This document shows, piece after piece, positions 33,705 through 46,239 of a DNA stretch of 64,000 nucleotides (position 1 is the first letter of the stretch; the number at the start of each line of letters is the position of its first letter). The stretch covers positions 10,545,001 to 10,609,000 of the forward strand of contig OX419758.1 in NCBI GenBank assembly GCA_948567375.1, given 5' to 3'. Under the pieces are notes generated by a model. It saw only the letters and a program-made list of their open reading frames with translations. It was not told the origin of the DNA and ran no database searches. The stretch comes from Lunularia cruciata. Lineage: Eukaryota > Streptophyta > Marchantiopsida > Lunulariales > Lunulariaceae. The position numbers were made by a program, and so were the translations under genes.

Positions 33705-34897
33705 TCAAAGCCCTTTCTCTTCACCTCTCAATCCTAATAACAACACTGAAGGTCTCACCAGCTTCCACACTGATCCTTGCCGAAGTCGCTCCTGATACTC
33801 CCTCTCCTCCTCCAATACCTTACCAATTTAAGGGAACCCGTTGCCGCTTCACCTGTTCGTGTCTGACTCAACTTACGTGGGTTTTCAAATACAGCGATCT
33901 CTACAATTCGTTTTCCTTCTTCCGAGTAGGGGTTTGGGACCAACCTAATAAGCAAACGAAGGCATAGTTGTCTTCGGAATGTTCTGAACGCATGGCTTTC
34001 TGTTCCACGTAGAAGGGAGAACGAGTGGATCAGCAGATGAGAATGGGGAGATCGAAAATTTCGTACTGCTGGGGCGATGCATGTGCATGCAAGTCAAATG
34101 TCTAGATGGCCTTGTTGGCAGAACCAAATCCGTGGGGATAGTTGACAGATTCGCTTGCCATTTTATGTTCTCGGAAGGGATCGTTTTGCTGTAGTGTTTC
34201 TTATGGCTTAAGTAAGCAAGAGATGTGAATGGCATTCCCTAAACCCTAAATCTCGTTGGCCGAGTTGAGGTTCTACACGTGGATTTTACTCATGAGTCAT
34301 GACCCAGAAGTGTACCCAGCTACAGTTCAACGATACACTCGTACCATTCCTCAGTGGGTAGTCTCAGACAGGCCTCTTTATCTCTGTAGGCCAAGTTCCA
34401 TCTCTTACTGTTCTGTACTGCAGGGACAAGAATTACAAATAAAGCTCGAATTTGTCAGCGCCCTTGCACCCCCACGTTTCTCTTTATTGATGCGGTAGTT
34501 CGAACTGATGGCTTGATGATAGAACAAAAAATTTTGCTTGCAAATCATATTCTGAGGTCTTTTAGGTGTGCAAGAACATGAATACTGTTCTTTCATGAAT
34601 ACTTTATTATAGTCACGTTTTAGTATCATGGAGCTACAACTAAACAATTAGCGGCATAACCAAATCCTGATCGCCACTATGCGGGATGAACTCCTTCACA
34701 AAACGATTAGTTGAGCCAAAGCATCAGGGCACGAGATGGTGACTGTATATTGGTATCTTGTATAGCATTACTCTTGTAGTAGGCCAGAGACGAATATGGT
34801 TCCATTACACAGTCCTCCAATCATGAGACTTAGGATTATGAAGGAAGTCTTTGCATATATGAGTAAAGGCAGCAGAACCGTTCGTAGAACGAGTTGC

Positions 34898-34931
34898 ATA
34901 TAGTGCATCACACCAAATTGATGCACTATAT
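34898..34931. repeat. Perfect 13-bp inverted repeat with 8-base loop
   Basis: ATATAGTGCATCA (34898-34910) and TGATGCACTATAT (34919-34931) are exact reverse complements around the loop CACCAAAT. A direct repeat, GAGTTGCA, lies just outside at 34891-34898 and 34934-34941, which looks like a target duplication partly overlapping the arm. Confidence 0.85.
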
Positions 34932-34943
34932 ATGAGTTGCACG

Positions 34944-34983
34944 AGTCTAGAGGTCTTCAGATCAGTCTAGAGGTCTTCAGATC
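34944..34983. repeat. 20-bp perfect tandem repeat, two units
   Basis: AGTCTAGAGGTCTTCAGATC occurs at 34944-34963 and again at 34964-34983, directly after the hairpin at 34898-34931. Confidence 0.95.
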
Positions 34984-35594
34984 CAGTGGAGTTCTGCACC
35001 TACAACAGGTTATCATCTCCACAGCAAAGACGGAACAGGTAACCTTTAAGTTCGAAAAGATCAGCATAGTCGCACGTCTCCGGAAGAAAGTCTATGTCGA
35101 CCTCCATAATCGATCTTCTGAACAAAATGGATCCATACCCAAATGATATTTCCTCGTGTGGTCTATCCACATAAGTGATTGTGAATTACGTTATTAAAGA
35201 AGACATTTCGATTTCATGGATATATCTGGCTGCTACATATTGATTCGCATTCGAAAGCTACCTCATCCACATGAAGACGCACTTGTTACCATCCGAGGAT
35301 TCTCTCCATCGAGACTCTATGTTGCTTAGTCTACTCCTTTGAAGAAGAGTGACTCCATTCATGAGGAGCTCGTTTAGTAGGCTCATCTACTGTCTAAGAT
35401 CCCATCCAAGGCTTTAGATTCAAGGAGCAAGGCGGAAAAAATTTGACCCTTGGCTCGGATGATGTATGCACACACCACACGCTTCCAATTGGAATATGAC
35501 CAGCTCTATACAAGTGATTCGACGACGACCTAATAATGTACAGACCAATTTCGGAACAGTAAAGTCTGGTTTCTAAATTTGAGAAGACTTTAGA

Positions 35595-38482
35595 CTACAA
35601 AAAGAAGACTTCTTGAGCTTTGGCTTCGTTTCCACCTTCAGATCCGTCCCTGTTGGAAAGCAGATCTGCAACTTCGCTCCTTAAGTCTTCCAGCTCTTTG
35701 ATAAACTCTGCCTGTTCGTGCTCCGGATCGGAACCCAACTTCTCAAAGTGTAATCTCAGTCTTTCAAGAACAACCTCGACCTGACACACCTTTCTTAATG
35801 TTTCTCGTACTGTACTGTTGACCGCGATCAGACTCTTCAAGGCGTACAATGCCTGCTCAAACCATAAACATTAGAGGCTTAGCAATAACAGATCTTCAAT
35901 CATTGCAAAACTGTAAAACAATAACCATTAAAATCAACTAAGCGCGGAATTACTGTGATCCGATCTGCTCCTTGTGTCTAAAAACTTCAAAACTAGGGTC
36001 TTTCAACATATCTAACAAAAATGTTCGCTTAGATGTACACACCTTCTCTTGAGTATCCATATCATGTGATTCTGTCAGCCCTACAACAGCTATCAGCAGT
36101 CCGTCTTCTAACTTGTATGAATCAAGCTGACCTTTTGCCTCTATTCGTTGTTCTGCCAAGTCACCTACCAAGAACAACGCCTTCTTCCGCAACCTCATAT
36201 CAACATGCTCATAGTTCATCAAGTCCTGCAGATTCACCCTTATCCACAATTAAATATCGAGTATTCATACAGTTCCGGCTAGTTCTTATCTGAAAATACA
36301 GAGCGAACTCACTTTACTTAGCTTTTGAAGCAGGAATAAGTCTTGCAACAACGGTAGGTTTCATGATTGACCAGTGGCTTACGATTCGAGATCAAACTTC
36401 TCAGCAGTTGAAACAAGAGCGCACATCTCTGAATCTTGGGGAACTTAGCTAGTTGTTAACGACCTGATGAGCAGTGTGAGAGTAATATCACGGTGACCCA
36501 AATCGCATACAATGTTGCTCACCTGAAGCAACGCAACTCCTCCATTAATGTAGAAAATCTCATGACCTGATGGATAGTTTCGAATAATTGCTGACACAGC
36601 ATACAAAGCTTTTACAGCTTCTTCTGCATTTGCTGATTGTACCATCTTCATTAGCGTGGGAAGCACACCTTGACGCAGGAGCTGTATGGAGGAGCACAGA
36701 TCAAATCCATTAGGCCAAGTTTCACAACCTTAAGAAACACGGCGTTAAACATGAGAGCTGAGAAGTTCCATTTATCTCGAGGTGCAGAACCCTAGGACTG
36801 TGGACAGCATTACCTGAGATTGAACGAGAGGATTGTTTTGACTGGCCTTCCCAAGGACAGAAGCCGCGGCTGTTCGGAGTTCTACCTCTGATCTCGCAAG
36901 TTCTTCAATGACGGCCACCAGACCCCCGAGCTTGTGCAGATCTGCCATATCTTTACACGATCAATCAAAGATCCGAGATAAGGCATTACTCGAAAAGAAA
37001 CTTCTCGTCATTCTTAAACCAAAGAGCATAGCACAAACACAGATTCCCCTCCTAAGTCTCTAAGGGAGTACTCGATTACACCTAGAGAAGCGCATCCGAG
37101 GGAGGCGACTACATATGCGCTTTATCACCAGATCTCAAGGTTGTGCATGCATATCCAACAATATTACTGCCATGAGAAGAAAGCGATCAAAACCAGTAGA
37201 AGAAGCCTAACTGAGGAGTACCATTGGCATTATCTATGGGTTCGACAAGAAGGAGAAGTTCTTCCAGTGCTCGCTTGCGGCCTTCAGCAGGCATGGACAC
37301 GTTGTGCAAGTCAGCAATAGCTATTTTCATAAGCTCTGCATCAGTTGGCACTCGCAACTTCTCCATAAGTTCCTGCGTACATAAGAAATCCGTACGTCAG
37401 ATGGAGCTCAAGCGAAAAAAGTAAATCTTCCCCGGTGCAATAGTTCTGAAAATTGTAAACCTCAGTTGCATTTGTCACTTCAACACGCAAGTGAGGCCTA
37501 CAAGTCTCCATGAGTCAACTACAAGGTGCTATTAGGTACGTCTAAAAACAATATCAGGGTAGGGAAGTTGGTGGTCCTATGAAGGCGTTACCTTGATTTC
37601 AGTTCGACGCTTCTCAAGTTCTTGAGGAGTCATGCGCTGTACTTCTTGCGCTGCACCTTTCAACTTCTCTGGATCCGCATGACCTGTTTGAGAACAAAGA
37701 AAATGCAAGTTAGAAGGCTTCACTTCGAACTTTATTCACTTTCTTCAAACAATCCCATGTCCATTGCTTTCGTCTGTAGAAGTAACTAGCATTTTTTTAC
37801 CACTGTCCAATACCACCTTCCCCTCAGGCAATGATCCACCCAGACAGGGCTAGTATAATTTCTAAATTGCAATAGGTGAATCTGAGTTAAATAACAGATT
37901 ACTGTTTAGAACATTCGGCAAATTTCTCAAGCACATCTGGTTTAGATTTATCAAGTGGTTGGCCTTGCCAGAATGTTAGTCATTCTTTCTATTTATTTGA
38001 AATGCATGCTGAGAGGTGCGAAGGTTTCGGCTGTGCATCAACGTCCAAGAAAGTGTCTATGAAAATCGAGAAAACTCTGTAAACCAAAAAGTCAGCGCAG
38101 GCCCCAACCATCAGGTGGGAGATCACAATACAAGCTAGATTCATCGTGATCAAGGTAGCTGATCACACATACCGATTGCCCACTGCAACATAGAATCGAT
38201 AGATGTGAATGGCAGCTCCACTTCTGTGTCTCGCTCGACCTTCTCGTCACCGATTACAGAATACTTCTCTTTCTCCATGTTTCCATCGCGATGTAACTCA
38301 TCGCCATCCATCGCAGTAACCCAAGCGTATCCAGCACTCGTCAGGTTGATTGTGGCACCCAGGTCTGACAGTTTTGAAAACCCGATAGCCCCATCGCAGA
38401 CACATATCCCATAAAGTAATAAAATCGAGACCACTACCATTCGTCTACCGAAATGCTCGCCCATCCTCGACTGCTTTATCAT
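35595..38482 (-). CDS. HSP70 nucleotide exchange factor, SIL1/FES1 family, ER type, seven exons
   Basis: Exons are 38482-38173, 37683-37592, 37372-37222, 36950-36814, 36681-36523, 36225-36043 and 35852-35595. All are GT-AG with consistent phases, giving 429 residues. A signal peptide (RRMVVVSILLLYGICVCDG) indicates entry to the ER. The FES1 domain starts at SMLQWAIGHADPEKLKG and continues QRMTPQELEKRRTEIKELME. Armadillo-like repeats follow (LHKLGGLVAVIEEL, AAASVLGKASQNNP, AVSAIIRNYPSGHEIFYING, RKKALFLVGDLAE). SIL1 releases ADP from the ER HSP70 BiP, and FES1 does so in the cytosol. The signal peptide favours SIL1. The C-terminus (AQEVFFL) has no KDEL-type retention signal. The tail from about 345 on is charged and coiled-coil-like. 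Confidence 0.9.
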
Positions 38483-39500
38483 TCTCGCAGCCGTCTCTGT
38501 CTTTCAAAAACCCACACCTCCAGCCCCAGAGAGAAGAATATCTCTCACTGACCCACTAAACACCAAAACCAAATTCAGCCAAAAATCGTCTCCACCATCT
38601 CAAAACCCTGTCACAACTAATCCACCCTATCAAATCAACCAATCAACCGAATCCCACCTCAAAAACTTCGATCTTTGCTCCAAATTCGCAAACTCCTCCG
38701 CCTGCTAAAACTTTACGGGAAAACCATCGCCTATAACCACAAATTTGTAAAATATCCTACTTAAAGTATCCTACTCTGGTTCACCAAATCTTAGCACAGA
38801 GTTATACCCCTGCTGGTCCAGCAGAGACCTTTAACATCCAAGCGACCTCACAATCCAAACTCCAGGAGCACAAATTTACCGTGCCTTCGAGGAGCAGACG
38901 CAACACTCCGTCTCTCCGTCACAGAAGCCCCCTGATTGGCCCTCTCTCGATGCTCTAGAACACACGAGCGAACGACAGTTTCCCTTTGTTTCTTTGTCTT
39001 TTCCGCACAGACTATTGACTGACAAGAACTTAAGAAGAAGGGGAAGAAAAGAGAGAGCTTTAGGCTTTAGCCCTCCCTTGATCCACTGACAGAAACAAAC
39101 AAACAATGCTGGGATTAACCAAACTCTTGTTGAGAACTCGAGCTGAGCTTAGAGGAAAGGATCCAGATACTCCGAATACATAACTGCTCTTCATGTTTGT
39201 TTGTGTAATAAGATAATGAAGAGTAAGCAGAGGCCATCCAAATTGGATGAGTTCAAAGCTGTAAGGTGGTCTAAAAAGCCAACAGGTTGTTATGATTTTC
39301 CCCCTTTTTTTTCTGTCTCATATCGATACTATTGGGGCCTAGCCCCGTTCTACCTCGTTTCGTTTGTCTCTCCCTTGAACGGCTTGATGGGGTCTTCCCA
39401 TCCTTCATGTGTTCTATGTGATCGTCTTTTTACTTTTCTTCTGTCTTGATAGGCAAGATTATACCTTCTTGATGCAACAATAAGCAGACTGTGCAGGTGC
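38483..39500. other. SIL1 promoter side; no gene seen
   Basis: A C- and A-rich stretch upstream of SIL1 (38520-38720) looks like its leader and promoter. The plus-strand frame at 39201-39449 has no recognisable domain. Confidence 0.4.
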
Positions 39501-42500
39501 AGGTGTAGGTGCAAATAAAGATTGACTTCTAGAGAATTTCAATGGGCAAAACAAAGATTTTTGTTGACAATTTTTGTACAGCTAAGTCGTGCAGTAGAAT
39601 AAAAATTTCGCTCATTATTCTAGGCAGGTTTATGCCATTTTACTGAATGCTAGGGACTAGTCAGTTGAGCAAGCCAGAGATTTTGCTCATTATTCTCACT
39701 ACGTGTTTTTTGGCGTTGGTTAGAATTCTATAAAGAACTTAGATAATCCGAGAGGGAGTAGTCAGTTGATCAAGGTAGGTAGCCAAAAGAGAGAGTAGTG
39801 GGTTGAGCAAGATTGAAATTCTGCTTACTATTTCATCTATTAAGATCATTCAACTAAGTTCTATGTGTGTTCTAGTGAATGCCAAATAAGTTAGATGGAG
39901 TAATGAATCAGATCTGTAATATGCTCAGGGTTGAAATGTAGCCTACTCAAGCTAACTTCTTTCAGGTTTCAAAGAATATTAGAGAATTTAACAAATACTA
40001 GAGAATCCTGAAGGAGTAATCAAGGAGGTCTCTAGCATGGTTAACTAGATATTATACATACTCGGTTAGTGAGTTAGTATTATATAATATCAGTAGTAGA
40101 CTATTCTTCTGCTATATTAGTCTCCCCAGACTATAATTCAATAATGGTTTTAAAGCCATTGCTCTGGTTAATCTCTTCTATCTTTCTAGTCAAGAAAATC
40201 TATACACCATCTATCTTAGCTTGTCACTGATATCTAATATTTATGGGAGTCACTCCGTATGCGTGTGTAATTCCTTGATCTAAATGTCTAGTCTATTCAA
40301 TATGTTATCGTGTTATATATATGTTTTATCAAAGCTACTTCTTCACGAATCAGAATTTGACTTGCTTAAGTACTTTAGTATATTTATACGATTTATGGAT
40401 GAAAATAGTACATATATTATATTCATAATTTAAATTTCATTGATATTAGGTGATAAATCAAGTTCTTTAAATTCGAATTTTCGAATTTTTATTTTTTAAG
40501 AAGGATAGTGTAAAATGATTTTCTCCAAAAATCATAATAAGTCTAATTGAGATAGGAATCAAAAAGAGCCAACGGGGATAATAAATCAACATAGTGAAAG
40601 TAGATAATTGAATTATACTCATACTACAAAGTACAATAATATTATCAGATAATAACTAAATTTTAATCTCACTTTCTAAAAGAAACAAAGTCATTCTAAA
40701 CACACAAATTTCAGTATTAATAAATTAAACTGGTACATATCATTTATCATGAGAAAGAATTTATAAGAAATGCCTCCAATTTTTCATAGAGATAAAATTA
40801 TTAAGAAATTTTTTATGTCATAGAGACAAGAATTCTAGTTCTTGAAGAAGGTGAAAATTAATGTAAAGATTTTTGAATTATGTCTGTGCATAAAAATATT
40901 AAAAAATTAACATGTATACTCACTCACATTAAGATTGGATAATAATACAAATATAGTTAGTTAGAAAAAATTACAAGTAAATTTATTTGTAGAATATAAA
41001 GATTGGATAATAAATTCTATTTAAATATATAATTCATCACTTATATTTATATTTATTTGTATTTCTTTTCTTTTCTTCATTTTCCTTTTCTAAGTGAAAC
41101 TACTACTTATATTTGTGGTATTTACACACTGGTAGATAACCATGAGAAATTCAATATGAACATTAAAAACCATGTATTTACATAGAAGAAATATGCAAAA
41201 TCAGCAACTTGAAAATCTAAAAATCCTTTTATCTATGCAATTATAGAAAAAGGCCAGCCCAAAGTTTGTTTTGTTGGTAGTAGGGATCTTGCATACTTAA
41301 GGTAAATATAAAATTAATGTGAGTTATCATAACTTAAACATAGAGTAATTTTTATCATTCATTTTATTTTATTATTCTTCATAATCCATATACCACTAAG
41401 ATATGCATGTATAAATATAGCATATTGAGAAATATTTTCTAAATAACTAAATCATCGTTAACTTCACCAAGGCCAAGTAATAGGTTAGGTAAAAAGAAAA
41501 TGCATCCAAAGTACAAAGTTCATGCATGTTAAATTTAATGATAAACTCTTTGGATTTGCAAATAGAGTAATAGCTCAAGAAAAATTTTAAACCAAGGAAT
41601 TTTCATTGGGTAGTTAGTAATAAATAGCAGGAAATAGTAAGAGATTCTACTTGTGAATTTTTTGTCAAAATCTTCTTTAATTTGTATTTTAATGGGTTGT
41701 GATTTAATGGGTTGTGATTGCATTAAAAATAATTTTGAATTTTACCAATGAGATTAAAATTAAAAAAGAGTAGCCCTAACATAAAAGTTTTGAAAAATTA
41801 ATAGGTAAAATTATTTGTTTTGTATGTGCTTTTTTTGAGTCAAAAATGTAAGACTCAGTGATCAACACAACCTCAAGAATATTTTTATAGTTCAGATAAA
41901 ATGTAGAAGATCCCATCTGTAGATTTTTTTTAACATTTCTATATATGATCTTTTCAAGGGGGTTAAGATTGCATTTAGAAATTCCTTTGAATTCTCTTTC
42001 TATTGTGATAAAATTATAGAAAATAAAGCTCTAGAATTATGTTTAAATGAAATATGTAATTAGTTTCTCTTTTGAGGATCCCATTAATAATCCAAAATGT
42101 ATCATTCCAAAAAATTTTGAATACAAACCATAGATAGTGTTAAAATGTAAAATATTCCATTTGTGAAATTAAAAAAAAATTCATCTAATGTCCATTATAA
42201 AACTGGTTTTAATGATGTGTGAAAGCTCTTTTATCTTCCTCTAATTAAACCAAAATCAAATTATATATGGATTTAATTTTATATTATGGAAAAATAACAA
42301 CTAGAATCTATGATTTCATTGGATAGTGTCTTTTATTATTTCACAATTCTTAACCTTAGATTCAAGAATCAAATGGTCTTGAGTAATATTTAAAAAAATT
42401 TAGTGGAACATGTAAATATTCCATTTAATGAGTTATGGTAAGATTCTAACTTAGTATTTTTCCAAGTTTTTATAATGATATTCTAAAATTTGAAAATCTT

Positions 42501-43287
42501 ACAGCTAATTAGATCAAATCAGAGGAAAAGAACCTTCAACATGAAAACTATAAACAAAATTTGGAAATCTAGTTTATTTGTCTCTAAGGTATTTTATTGT
42601 AGATTTTGAAATCTAACCCATACTACTCAAGCCTCAATAAACTTTATTTTAGCTTTACAATCTTACCTTATTACAGATTTAGCTTTTATATACTTTGAGG
42701 TCTCTAAACATCATACTCAAAAAACAACTTCAACCACACCTACTAATTTACTCACTAACCTCCACATTCATAATTTGAACTTCCAAATGTATAAACCTTT
42801 AACATATAATCTAACATGTACAAACCTAGTGTGGTCTAACTAGTCCTTGCTAGTTCCTTGCAACATGTTCTTAGTATTTGGCATTTGATTTTTTATGTTC
42901 CTCCAACTCATTTGTCTTAATCAAAGATATGAGGACTTTAATTAGCCCAGTCAAACTGACATTAAAAGTCTTCATATTGGATAAACAACTAGCTATGATT
43001 TATTAGTTACAAACCACCAAACACCTTTAATATTTAAAACCATGTCCTTATATAACTACTTATAATTACAATACATGTTAATTCTAGCGTACTTATGTAT
43101 AGAAATAAAAAAATATAATGTATATTATTATTATAATAATCTTTATTCTTGTAAATTTGATTCTATGAAAATATATCTATTTTAAATCTCATAATAAAGT
43201 TTTGTTCGCAAAATTTTATAATATTTTTATATATAAAACATGAATTATATTACAAGTACTTAATGATATGAATAATCTTAAACATAC
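39501..43287. other. AT-rich gene-free stretch
   Basis: Base composition becomes strongly A+T-rich from about 40300 to 43287. No open frame exceeds about 62 codons. I see a short tandem repeat (TTAATGGGTTGTGA twice at 41690-41720) and nothing resembling transposon proteins. It may be very old transposon debris or a scaffold-type spacer. It ends abruptly at the gypsy-1 truncated copy. Confidence 0.5.
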
Positions 43288-43293
43288 TTTGAG

Positions 43294-45835
43294 GTGGAGA
43301 ATTCAGAATGGATATCTCCAATTGTCATTGTGAAGAAAAAGAATGGTAAGCTTTGGGTATGTGTGGATTACAAGAAGCTCAATGTTGTTACCAAGAAGGA
43401 CTACTACCCATTGCCATTCATTGATGAGATCTTGGAGGAGGTTGCAGGTCATGAGAGGTACAATTTTGGAGATAGTTATAGTGGATATAACCAAATCAAG
43501 ATTGCACCCAAGCATCAACAACTCACCACATTCACCACACCTTGGGGAACTTACGCTTTCAAGGTCATACCTTTTGGACTTTGCAATGCTCCAGCCACAT
43601 TCCAACGGTTCATGAACAAGGTATTTGAACCTTTCATTGGGAAATTTGTGAGAGACTTCATTGATGACTTTTGTGTCTATAGGAGCAAGGAGTAGCACTT
43701 TGAGCACCTAATCAAGGTCTTGTAATGCTTGGATGAGGCAAATGCATCACTCAACCCAAAGAAGTGCATTTTTGGATGTGAAGAAGGTCTACTTTTGGGG
43801 CACATCATCTCCAAGGATGGAATAGCAGTTGATCCTAAGAAGGTGAGGAAAATCTCAGACCTTCTATTCCCTTCAAGCTTGACAAAGTTACGCCAATTCT
43901 TGGAGATGGTTGGGTACTATAGGAGGTTCATCTTCTCATTTTCCAACAAGGCTTATGCATTGACCATCTACATGAAGAAGAGTGTAGATTACATGGTGAT
44001 TTTGGAGGACAAGGAGGCTCTCAAATCTTTTGAGGAGCTCAAGCAATCCCTTGTTGTAGCTCCAATTCTTGCTAAACCTGATTGGAGTAAGCCTTTCATC
44101 CTCTACACTGATGCTTCTAATGTAGCTATAGGATGCAATCTTAGTCAATTAGACCAAGATGGGCATGATCATCCAATAGCTTATGCTAGTAGGCAAATGG
44201 TTTCAGAAGAAAAGAACTACTCTGTCACAGAGAGAGAAGGATTGGCAGTGATCTTTGGTCTCAAGAAGTTTAGACACTACTTGATTGGAGAAAAAGCCAC
44301 CATTGTCACAGATCACAAGGCTTTGAAGTACATCTTCAACAAGCCTAATGTTGAAGGGAGATTTGCAAGGTGGATGAAACTCTTGTCTGAGTATGACTAC
44401 ACCATTGAGGATAGGCCAAGAAAGAAACATGCAAATGTTGATTTGTTATCTAGAGCCTATGATCATGATGGAGATGAGCCAGTGGATGATTCCTTCCTGA
44501 ATGAGGAGCTCATGACAATCTCAATCACTCAAGAGGTTCCAATGGAGTACAAGGAGATTGTGGATTTTGTGACAAGAGGTAACTATCCAAAAGGGATGCA
44601 TGCTAGGGAGAGGAAGGCCCTTGCAGCAAGATCTAGACCTTACACAATGGTGGAGGATATTCTTTTTCACCAATGAGCATATGGTCTACTTCAAAGAGCA
44701 ATGGGTAATGAAGAGTCTATCCTACTTGTAAAGGAGTTTCATGAAGGTTTAGTCTGTGGAGGACACTTTGTAGGAAAGGTGATTGCTTTCAAGATTTTAG
44801 ATGCAGGTTACTATTGGAGAGGGATTTTCAATGATTGTCTTGATTATTGCAAAACTTATCATATTTGTCAAACTTTTGCTAGAAAGTCTACATCCACTCC
44901 ACCACTTAGATCAATTCCATCGCTAGGACCTTTTGAGAAGTGGGGAATTGATTTTGTAGGTCTTCTCAATAGAACTTCAAGGAACAATCAATATATTGTG
45001 GTAGTTACTAATTATCTTACCAAGTGGGTTGAGGCTAGACCATTGAGGTACAAGAATGAAGATGAAGTGGGTAGATTTCTTTATGAATGCATTATCACTA
45101 GGTTTGGATGCCCTTTGGAGTTGGTTTTTGATATAGGAGGAGAGTTTATAGGAAGCATTACTACAAACATGCTATGACATTTCTCTATCACACATGGAGT
45201 AACTACATCCTATAAACCAAATTCCAATGGCTTGGCAGAGAGAACCAATCAGACCTTGTGCATGATGTTGGCCAAAGATGTAGAAATGGAGGGAGCTAAA
45301 CATCATTGGGACAAGAGGATTCATGCATTTTTGTGGGAGTATAGGACAACCATGAAGACTTCCCCCAGATATTCTCCATTTCAATTGGTATATGGTATTG
45401 AGTCTACTTGACCTATTCACTTTGATCTTCCTACCTTCCAAAGCATTCATAGGAGATTGAAGAAAGCACAAGGAGGTGATGTAGAGAAGTCAAGGAAGGA
45501 ACAACTCATGGAGTGGAAGAGGCAAGAGCAATTGCTATGGTTTGAGTGGAACAAGCCCAAAGGAAACAAAAGGAGAGCTATGACAAGAGGCAAGGCAAGA
45601 AGAAGGTGGAGCCTTTCAAAGAAGGTGATTGGGTAATGTTGTTTGATTCTATTTGATTCACGAGAGTGCAAAAGAAGTTTTTGCCTAAGTACTTTAGACC
45701 TTTCATAGTGGAGAAGGTGTGGAGAAATTACACCTATGATCTCAAGGAGTTGGGAGGAAGACCCTTTGATAGGATTAACCATGATAAGTTGAAAATGTAT
45801 CATAGAATGAAAGAGACCTTCACTTTGAGGACAAA
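43294..45835 (+). pseudogene. gypsy-1 copy 1 pol remnant
   Basis: Frames at 43294-43695, 43729-44676 and 44701-45177, with later pieces, together cover reverse transcriptase from SEWISPIVIVKKKNGKL through the catalytic FIDDF. They continue through the RNase H segment with YTDASNVAIGCNLS and WARW-like RWMKLLSEYDYTIEDRP, then the integrase zinc region (HICQTF) and core. Stops interrupt all three enzymes, so no full product is made. The RNase H active-site aspartate in DAS is kept here (44110-44112), unlike in copy 2. Confidence 0.9.
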
Positions 45836-45861
45836 GTGAAAACTTAGTCCGGGAGTAAATG

Positions 45862-45978
45862 TAACACCCATTTGTGCATGTGTGTGGTATTGTGATATTT
45901 AGCTTGGTATTACAAGTACTTGAGAGATGTTATTTATATAGAGATAAAGGATGGTTCTACATTATTCATGATTAGCTT
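45862..45978 (+). repeat. Partial LTR of gypsy-1 copy 1
   Basis: It begins TGTAACACCCATTTGTGC like the LTRs at 47818 and 54372 and follows them to 'gattagct', then stops. What follows belongs to a different element in opposite orientation. Confidence 0.9.
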
Positions 45979-46082
45979 GTCGTGCGTATATACATCGCTA
46001 CACAATATACATCATTGTCAACATCATACACTATAGAAGCACAACTCACACATAAGTCATACATAGACTCTAAAGTGCCACA
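45979..46082 (-). repeat. 3' LTR stub of DNMT-gypsy copy A
   Basis: Next to a run of six G on the minus strand (46087-46092, the presumed polypurine tract) the sequence TGTGGCACTTTAGAGTC starts a putative LTR. Only about 104 bp remain before the join to the gypsy-1 LTR fragment at 45978. The LTR start cannot be checked against the 5' LTR, because that end lies outside the window. Confidence 0.45.
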
Positions 46083-46239
46083 GTTGCCCCCCTAGCTGGC
46101 AATTAGGTCCCTCTAACTCCAAATAGTCATCTACTCTAAGTATATGGTATACCCTATAATGGGCAAAGATCAAGAGGCCGGGTGCTATGGAGCCCCATTG
46201 TTAGTTGCCTGTCTGCAATCTATACCATATAAAGAATGA

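Larger units (their letters stand above)
33705..35594. other. COQ4 promoter side and intergenic region
   Basis: No coding exon is supported. The region contains a perfect 13-bp-stem hairpin and a 20-bp tandem repeat (listed separately). The left part should hold the COQ4 promoter and the right part the 3' end of SIL1. Confidence 0.4.
43288..45978 (+). mobile_element. Truncated gypsy-1 copy 1 (reverse transcriptase to partial 3' LTR)
   Basis: The sequence from TTTGAGGTGGAGAATTCAGA at 43288 is colinear and very similar to 51811-54490 of gypsy-1 copy 2. It covers reverse transcriptase, RNase H, integrase and the first about 117 bp of the 3' LTR (from TGTAACACC at 45862). Both ends are abrupt: AT-rich sequence on the left, and on the right a direct join at 45978/45979 to the LTR remnant of the methyltransferase gypsy. 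It has stops at 43693, 43723, 44674, 45175 and 45409. At two sites where copy 2 has lost a base (about 52135 and 54068) copy 1 keeps the frame. Confidence 0.92.

Noticed and set aside
39201..39449. Plus-strand frame of 82 codons upstream of SIL1
   Set aside because: It has no similarity to known proteins by eye, no neighbouring exons, and sits at the start of the AT-rich block.
43303..43707. Minus-strand frame of 134 codons
   Set aside because: It is antisense to the gypsy-1 reverse transcriptase. The same shadow occurs at 51824-52126 in copy 2.
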